The position numbers were made by a program, and so were the translations under genes. Below are positions 16,688-20,626 of a DNA stretch of 20,626 nucleotides, piece after piece. Location: positions 1 through 20,626 of the IMG/VR virus record IMGVR_UViG_3300042350_001896; one strand, given 5' to 3'. The notes below the pieces were generated by a model. The model was not told where the DNA came from and searched no databases. It was given only the letters and a program-made list of their open reading frames with translations. How positions within the stretch are numbered: position 1 is the stretch's first letter; each line of letters starts with the position of its first letter. The DNA comes from a virus.

Positions 16688-17680
16688 ATGAGCACTGACA
16701 AACAAGACGACGACCGAATTGAAGTCAAGGAGGAACTCGACGGCTCTGCCGTTGTGGCCCTTCCTGACACCATCCCGAATCCTCAGGCCGATGAAGGCGA
16801 AGAGGAAGAGGCCCAGCCAGAAGTGGCTGCTGCCGAAGGTGGTGCTGCCGGGGATGACCCGGACAACGAGGACCACCCGGACGATAGCGAGGCCCTGAGG
16901 GCCGCCAAACGCGCCCGCCGCAAGGCCAAGCGCGAACTGGTCAAGCGCACCAATGTCGAGAAGGACCACAAGCTGGCCCTGCTTGAGCGGCAGAACCAGG
17001 AGCTTTTGGAGCGCCTATCTGCTGTTGAGCGCAAGACTCACTCGGCGGATCTGGCTCGCATCGACAAGGCTATTGAGGACATGAATGTGCGCCTGCAATA
17101 TGCCAAGGCAAAGATCGCCGAGGCAACCAATGCAGGAGACGGTGAAGCACTGGCCAAGGCTCAAGAGCTTTGGTACGAAGCCCGCCAGCAGGTCGACACC
17201 CTCAATAACCTGAAGAAGACGGCAGTCCAGCCGCAGCGCCAGCAAAACATCCCGGACCCTCGCCTGCAAAGGCTTGCGGCTGACTGGATGGATCGCAACC
17301 GCTGGTACAAGCCTGACAACAAGGATATGGACAGCCGAATTGCCAAACAGATTGATGAGGCACTGACGGCTGAAGGGTGGGACCCTATGAACAGAGAATA
17401 CTGGGAAGAGCTTGATAATCGCTTGCAACAGTATCTCCCCCACCGATACAATCGAAATACAGACGAATATCCGTCTGCTCGAAGTAAACCAAGGAGTATC
17501 GTGACTGGATCAGGACGCGAATCATCCACACGTGCCGGAGGCGCGAATACCTTTACGCTCACAGCAGAACAAGTGCGGGCGATGAAGGATGCGGGCTTTT
17601 GGGACGATCCGGATAAACGGAACAAGATGATCAAGCGTTATGCGATCGAAGCGCGTAAAACTCAAGGATACAGGAGCTAA
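16688..17680 (+). CDS. Scaffold-like head assembly protein
   Basis: This 330-residue protein lies between portal and capsid genes. Residues 1-68 are extremely acidic and include E-E-L-D-G-S-A-V-V (15-23), also found in the portal. Residues 70-90 are basic (KRARRKAKRELVKR). Residues 90-170 form a long coiled coil (HKLALLERQNQELLERLSAV). A conserved region L-A-A-D-W-M-D-R-N-R-W-Y and W-D-P-M-N-R-E-Y-W-E-E-L-D follows at about 195-245. The C terminus (280-330) is a basic helix-turn-helix-like segment. The acidic N terminus, coiled coil and basic C-terminal helices are the classic layout of internal scaffolds that guide capsid assembly and then leave. An internal GTG with its own AGGAG (17501) could give a C-terminal 59-residue product. 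Confidence 0.8.
   Translation: MSTDKQDDDRIEVKEELDGSAVVALPDTIPNPQADEGEEEEAQPEVAAAEGGAAGDDPDNEDHPDDSEALRAAKRARRKAKRELVKRTNVEKDHKLALLERQNQELLERLSAVERKTHSADLARIDKAIEDMNVRLQYAKAKIAEATNAGDGEALAKAQELWYEARQQVDTLNNLKKTAVQPQRQQNIPDPRLQRLAADWMDRNRWYKPDNKDMDSRIAKQIDEALTAEGWDPMNREYWEELDNRLQQYLPHRYNRNTDEYPSARSKPRSIVTGSGRESSTRAGGANTFTLTAEQVRAMKDAGFWDDPDKRNKMIKRYAIEARKTQGYRS
17501..17680 (+). promoter_or_regulatory. Possible internal in-frame translation start in the scaffold gene
   Basis: GTG at 17501 (codon 272) is in frame with the scaffold gene and has AAGGAG at 17491-17496, 4 nt upstream. The AGG arginine codon in that site is one the neighbouring genes use sparingly. The product would be the last 59 residues: a Ser/Gly linker followed by A-E-Q-V-R-A-M-K-D-A-G-F-W and basic helices. 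In other phages a nested C-terminal scaffold product is made in this way (lambda Nu3 inside gene C). This is a hint, not proof. Confidence 0.4.
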
Positions 17681-17682
17681 TG

Positions 17683-18231
17683 ATGGAATCACGTCTTAAA
17701 AAATCTCTGAAGGCAGGCGGCCGCCAAGATCGCGCGAGCGAGGACGCCACCCGTCAACCGCCTCAGGAAAAGTTCATTTCAGCGCAGGAACGTCGCAAGA
17801 TGTGGAGCGATGAGTGGACGCAGTCGGCTTTGCCTAAAGTTCCGGAGCTTCCGGGATGGCACTTGTGCTGGCTTTCAACCACCAACAGTTACGACAGCAT
17901 TGATAAGCGTATGAGGCTTGGGTACGTTCCGGTCATGGCCGATGAGTTCCCCGGGTTCCAAAATTACCGTGTCAAGGCTGGTGAGCATGTTGGACAAATC
18001 TCGTGTAACGAGATGCTGCTGTTTAAGCTGCCCATGGACGTCTACCAAGACCTCATGACGCAGTGGCACTACGAGAAGCCCCGTGAGGAGGAGGAGAAGA
18101 TCCGAGTCCAAGTGGAAAACCTTCAAGGAGCGCGTGACAGCAACGGGAAATCCCTTGTGCGGTTGGAAGGAGACGGGCTAGGCAAATTCGATCCACAGCC
18201 AACCAATACCGCCCCCGTTTTTGAGGGGTAA
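17683..18231 (+). CDS. Head-region protein of unknown function
   Basis: Two ATG codons stand in tandem (17680 and 17683). AGGAG at 17672-17676 is 3 nt from the first and 6 nt from the second, so I choose 17683 (182 residues). Residues 1-40 are basic and disordered. Residues 45-120 are globular, with M-W-S-D-E-W-T-Q-S-A-L-P, P-G-W-H-L-C-W-L-S-T-T-N, R-M-R-L-G-Y-V-P-V, and G-E-H-V-G-Q-I-S-C-N-E-M-L-L-F-K-L-P. Next come Y-Q-D-L-M-T-Q-W-H-Y and a charged helix. Proteins of this layout often sit between scaffold and capsid genes, where W-H-x-x-W-L-S-T and E-x-x-L-x-K-x-P seem conserved, but I know no established function. Confidence 0.75.
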   Translation: MESRLKKSLKAGGRQDRASEDATRQPPQEKFISAQERRKMWSDEWTQSALPKVPELPGWHLCWLSTTNSYDSIDKRMRLGYVPVMADEFPGFQNYRVKAGEHVGQISCNEMLLFKLPMDVYQDLMTQWHYEKPREEEEKIRVQVENLQGARDSNGKSLVRLEGDGLGKFDPQPTNTAPVFEG

Positions 18232-18251
18232 CTAGGACAAGGAGTAAGACA

Positions 18252-18848
18252 ATGTCTGCTACTAATGCTCCGTTCGGTATGCGCCCTGCGTTCCACCCGT
18301 CTGGTCTGGATCGCGCTCAGGCGCTTGCTGGCGGCATCGTCTCGGGCTATAGCTCGGACATTCTGAAGGGCCAGCCTGTCAAGTATGTGACCGGCGGGAC
18401 CATTGAACAGGTGACTGGTACAGAAGCCTTCGTCGGCGCTTTTGCTGGCGTTGAGTGGACTGACACCACCGGTCGTCGTCGCGTGTCGAACTACTGGCCT
18501 GCCAACACGGCATACCAGACTGGTTCGTGCGTGGCCTATTTCTACAACGATCCCAACATCGTTTATGAAATTCAGGCTGACGGCCCGGTTGCTCAGTCTT
18601 CGATCGGTGACGAGGCTGATTTCGTCAACCTGACCGCGGGTTCAACCACTACCGGACTTTCGCAGTGCCGTCTGAATTCGAGCCTTGCTGGCGCGAACAA
18701 CGTCGGTCAAATGCGGATCGTCGACATTGCCCCGTATCCAGGCAATGACTGGGGTGATGCTTTCACGATCGTCCGCGTGACGGTTGCCGAGCATCAGTTT
18801 GCTCAAGTTCGCGTCGGCGGTGCTAACTACACCCCGGTTGCTATTTAA
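18252..18848 (+). CDS. Head decoration-like structural protein
   Basis: This 198-residue protein lies directly upstream of the major capsid gene (14-nt gap). It is rich in Gly, Ala, Thr, Ser and Val, has no long helix, and is predicted all beta. The start A-P-F-G-M-R-P-A-F-H-P-S-G and the motif F-V-G-A-F-A-G-V-E-W-T-D, then Y-N-D-P-N-I-V-Y-E-I-Q-A-D-G-P, are typical of small structural proteins next to the capsid gene in phages with HK97-type heads. Such proteins probably decorate the shell. AAGGAG is the ribosome site. Third-position G/C is lower than in the terminase genes, as is common for highly expressed virion genes. A fibre or stabiliser role cannot be excluded. Confidence 0.75.
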   Translation: MSATNAPFGMRPAFHPSGLDRAQALAGGIVSGYSSDILKGQPVKYVTGGTIEQVTGTEAFVGAFAGVEWTDTTGRRRVSNYWPANTAYQTGSCVAYFYNDPNIVYEIQADGPVAQSSIGDEADFVNLTAGSTTTGLSQCRLNSSLAGANNVGQMRIVDIAPYPGNDWGDAFTIVRVTVAEHQFAQVRVGGANYTPVAI

Positions 18849-18862
18849 GGAGGGCATAAGTC

Positions 18863-19780
18863 ATGGCAGCCCCGATGCGTAGTACAGACTTTCGTTCCAT
18901 CGTTGAGCCAATCCTCAACGAATGTTTCGATGGAGTCTATGATCAACGTGCCGACGAATGGTCGCGTGTTTTCCGCGAGCAAGAAGGCATTCCCCGCAAC
19001 TATCACGAAGAGCCGGTCCTGTATGGATTTGGCGCTGCTCCCCAACTGCCTGATGGCACTCCGGTGTCTTATCAGCAGGGTGGTGTGCTCTTCCTCAAGC
19101 GTTACGTGTACAACGTATATGGTCTGGCATTCAGCTTGACCAAGGTGCTGGTGGAAGACGGCGACCATATCCGTATCGGTCAGGTTTACGCTCGTCACCT
19201 TGCTCAGTCGCTGATTGAGACCAAGGAGACCCTGTGCGCCAACGTGCTGAACAATGCCTTCACCGGCGGTTCGTACGCAGGTGGCGACGGCGTGGCCCTG
19301 AACTCCGCTTCTCACCCCATCGTCAACGGTACGTTCAGCAACCTGCTGACCACCGCCGCGAACCTTTCGCAGACGTCCCTGGAGCAGATGCTGATCCAGA
19401 TCCGTCAGGCTGTGGACAACAACGGCAAGAAGATTCGTCTGGTGCCCCGCCAACTGGTGGTCGCTCCTGGCAACCTCTTCCAGGCCGAGGTGCTGCTGAA
19501 GTCCGTGCTGCGTGCAGGTAACGCAAACAACGACATCAACCCGATCAAGTCTATTGGCTTGCTCGACGAGGGTGCCGCTGTTCTGTCGCGTCTGACCAGT
19601 GCCACCGCATGGTGGGTGCAGACCGACGCTCCTGAGGGTATGAAACTCATGATGCGTCGCAAACTGGAGAAGACCATGGAAGGCGACTTTGAGACCGACA
19701 CCATGCGCTACAAAGCAACTGAGCGTTACGATGTTGGCTTCACTGACTGGCGTGCCATGTACGGCACTCCGGGCGTCTAA
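18863..19780 (+). CDS. Major capsid protein (HK97-fold type)
   Basis: This 305-residue protein, with a strong GGAGG ribosome site, stands in the expected place after scaffold and decoration genes. The opening is an N-terminal helix (F-R-S-I-V-E-P-I-L-N). The central part has K-R-Y-V-Y-N-V-Y-G-L-A-F-S-L-T-K-V-L-V-E-D-G-D and E-T-L-C-A-N-V-L-N-N-A-F. The typical P-domain/A-domain turn L-V-P-R-Q-L-V-V-A-P-G-N-L-F-Q-A-E follows, and near the end Y-D-V-G-F-T-D-W-R-A-M-Y-G-T-P. The phrase L-V-V-x-P-x-L-x-x-x-A, as in Mu-type gpT heads, is a strong sign of the fold. There is no long N-terminal delta domain, consistent with a separate scaffold. A stable hairpin follows the stop. Confidence 0.9.
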   Translation: MAAPMRSTDFRSIVEPILNECFDGVYDQRADEWSRVFREQEGIPRNYHEEPVLYGFGAAPQLPDGTPVSYQQGGVLFLKRYVYNVYGLAFSLTKVLVEDGDHIRIGQVYARHLAQSLIETKETLCANVLNNAFTGGSYAGGDGVALNSASHPIVNGTFSNLLTTAANLSQTSLEQMLIQIRQAVDNNGKKIRLVPRQLVVAPGNLFQAEVLLKSVLRAGNANNDINPIKSIGLLDEGAAVLSRLTSATAWWVQTDAPEGMKLMMRRKLEKTMEGDFETDTMRYKATERYDVGFTDWRAMYGTPGV

Positions 19781-19789
19781 AAATGGGTT

Positions 19790-19807
19790 GGGAGGCTTCG
19801 GCCTCCC
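19790..19807 (+). terminator. TTCG-loop hairpin after the capsid gene
   Basis: GGGAGGC, loop TTCG, GCCTCCC make a perfect 7-bp stem, followed by TCTTC. It starts 9 nt after the capsid stop. The following sequence is only modestly T-rich, so it may act as a partial terminator and as a 3' stabiliser. Either would raise capsid mRNA relative to downstream genes. The next ribosome site (AGGAG) begins 7 nt later. Confidence 0.65.
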
Positions 19808-19825
19808 TCTTCACAGGAGATCACT

Positions 19826-20275
19826 ATGTCACAAACTTATATCGGTTCTACCTTGCGTACCGGTAGTGACACGCTGACTGACTCTACCGACGGCGGATTC
19901 GTCGTCGTGAGCCAGACAACGACTGTTACTACTGCCGCCGCAGGTACTGCGACGAGTGCGACGCTGACTCTCCCTGCTTCTTCTCAGATCATCAATTTTT
20001 TCCTTGACACGATCCAAGACGAAGTGGTTGGGGGTGGCACCGCAACCGCGATCAACGCAACCATTGGCACCGCAGCCGCAGGAACTCAGTACCTGTCGGC
20101 CACGGATGTGATTGGCGGCGGTCGTATCGCACTTTCTTTCACCACCGCTCAGTGCGCGGCGATGGACGATATTGGTACCAACCAATCCGTCGTCATCACC
20201 GTCGACCCTAACGGTACGATCAGCACGACGCAAGGCATCTATCGCCTGACCGTTGTGTATGCTCAGAAAGTTTGA
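19826..20275 (+). CDS. Virion-type protein rich in Thr, Ala and Gly, probably structural
   Basis: This 149-residue protein starts at ATG 19826 with CAGGAG upstream. It is very rich in Thr, Ala, Gly and Ile with almost no charged residues, and predicted all beta. Segments include F-V-V-V-S-Q-T-T-T-V-T-T-A-A-A-G-T-A-T-S-A-T-L-T-L-P and I-I-N-F-F-L-D, then T-A-I-N-A-T-I-G-T-A-A-A-G-T-Q-Y, and finally G-I-Y-R-L-T-V-V-Y. This composition suits a second decoration protein or a head-completion subunit; proteins of this kind often follow the capsid gene. No catalytic motif and no tail-fibre repeat are seen. Exact role unknown. Confidence 0.7.
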   Translation: MSQTYIGSTLRTGSDTLTDSTDGGFVVVSQTTTVTTAAAGTATSATLTLPASSQIINFFLDTIQDEVVGGGTATAINATIGTAAAGTQYLSATDVIGGGRIALSFTTAQCAAMDDIGTNQSVVITVDPNGTISTTQGIYRLTVVYAQKV

Positions 20276-20286
20276 GGGGGCACATC

Positions 20287-20626
20287 ATGGGCCAATTCAA
20301 ACCTATGGTCAAAATGATGACCACGGAGCCTACCGTTGAGTTGAAACTCAAAAAAGGCGGCAGTGTCGCAATGCCCAAGATGAAGTCTGAGGGCAAAGGC
20401 ATGGGTCACAAGAAGATGGCCGATGGTGGTGGCGCTCTGAGTGCCATTGCTGGTACGCCCGCTCTTGTGGGTCGTCCCGCTGTAAACGCTCCTGTCCGCG
20501 CCCCGGGCAAGCCCTCGATGTCGGCACGCCGCAAGGCTATGGCCGCTCGTCCTGCTATGAAAGATGGCGGCGAGTCGAAGGCTGAACACAAGGCTAAAAC
20601 CTCGAAGATGAAGGGTCTTGAAAAAG
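20287..20626 (+). CDS. Lys/Gly/Met-rich protein, start only (cut by window end)
   Basis: An ATG at 20287 with GAGGGGG upstream opens a frame with no stop through base 20626 (113 residues seen). It begins M-G-Q-F-K-P-M-V-K-M-M-T-T-E-P-T-V-E-L-K-L, then K-K-G-G-S-V-A-M-P-K-M-K-S. It continues in a Lys, Gly, Ala, Pro and Met-rich, apparently disordered sequence with A-D-G-G-G and K-D-G-G-E. The K-K-G-G-S-V element matches the K-K-G-G-R-V and K-K-G-G-A-V tags in the giant protein at 9430-13374. A basic, disordered virion-associated protein that binds DNA or other head proteins is a reasonable inference. The C terminus is outside the window. Confidence 0.68.
   Translation, partial: MGQFKPMVKMMTTEPTVELKLKKGGSVAMPKMKSEGKGMGHKKMADGGGALSAIAGTPALVGRPAVNAPVRAPGKPSMSARRKAMAARPAMKDGGESKAEHKAKTSKMKGLEK

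Noticed and set aside
17680-17682. First of two tandem ATG codons as start of the gene after the scaffold
   Set aside because: AGGAG is only 3 nt away; the second ATG (17683) has the normal spacing of 6 nt.
1-20626. tRNA genes, CRISPR arrays, insertion sequences and attachment sites
   Set aside because: On reading through I saw no cloverleaf with the TTCGANTC arm, no regularly spaced repeats, no transposase and no integrase. A tRNAscan or repeat search would be needed to exclude weak cases.

Overview
This window is one arm of a tailed double-stranded DNA bacteriophage (Caudoviricetes) genome or an intact prophage. Every gene I can support lies on the plus strand, packed with 1-14 nt overlaps (ATGA, GTGA, TAATG, TGATG). 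The DNA is moderately GC-rich with a strong G/C preference at third codon positions. The small phage proteins look most like those of phages of Burkholderiales or other freshwater Betaproteobacteria. That host assignment is an inference from general resemblance; no host gene, integrase or tRNA is visible.

Layout. (1) 1-2547, replication and recombination: the last 64 residues of a replication-type protein, a small Cys/His zinc-binding-like protein, a frame-disturbed pair of small ORFs (589-1072), a RusA-type Holliday-junction resolvase, a small secreted 4-Cys protein, two conserved phage unknowns, and a Ref-like HNH nuclease. (2) 2548-7313, accessory early region: about 14 very small proteins of unknown function, including a 52-aa two-helix membrane protein. 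Genes here follow three near-identical leader modules (about 2576, 3885 and 4453). Each module has an extended -10 promoter, a predicted start at A, a stem-loop beginning at the next base, and a GAAAGG ribosome site. (3) 7382-9380, packaging: small and large terminase subunits. (4) 9430-13374: a 1314-residue multidomain protein of the kind injected with phage DNA ('polyvalent' proteins). It has a His/Glu metal-site-like domain, two ADP-ribosyltransferase-like segments, Gly-Lys hinges and a conserved C-terminal domain. A second gene of 56 codons (10001-10171) appears to be written in another frame inside it. (5) 13389-20626, head: portal, two small proteins, a GroES-like co-chaperonin, a scaffold-like protein with a possible internal start, an unknown, a decoration-like protein, the major capsid protein, a further virion-like protein, and the start of a Lys/Gly-rich protein cut off by the window end.

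How the parts fit: the early genes handle DNA replication and recombination and probably manipulate the host. Terminase fills a prohead built from portal, scaffold and capsid protein, with the phage GroES probably redirecting host GroEL to fold capsid protein. The giant protein next to the portal is likely packaged and delivered to the next host. No tail or lysis genes fall inside the window.

The observations most worth checking are the overprinted 56-codon ORF with its stop touching an in-frame ATGATG of the giant gene, the repeated promoter/5'-stem-loop leaders, and the domain layout of the giant protein. No non-coding stretch exceeds about 100 bases.
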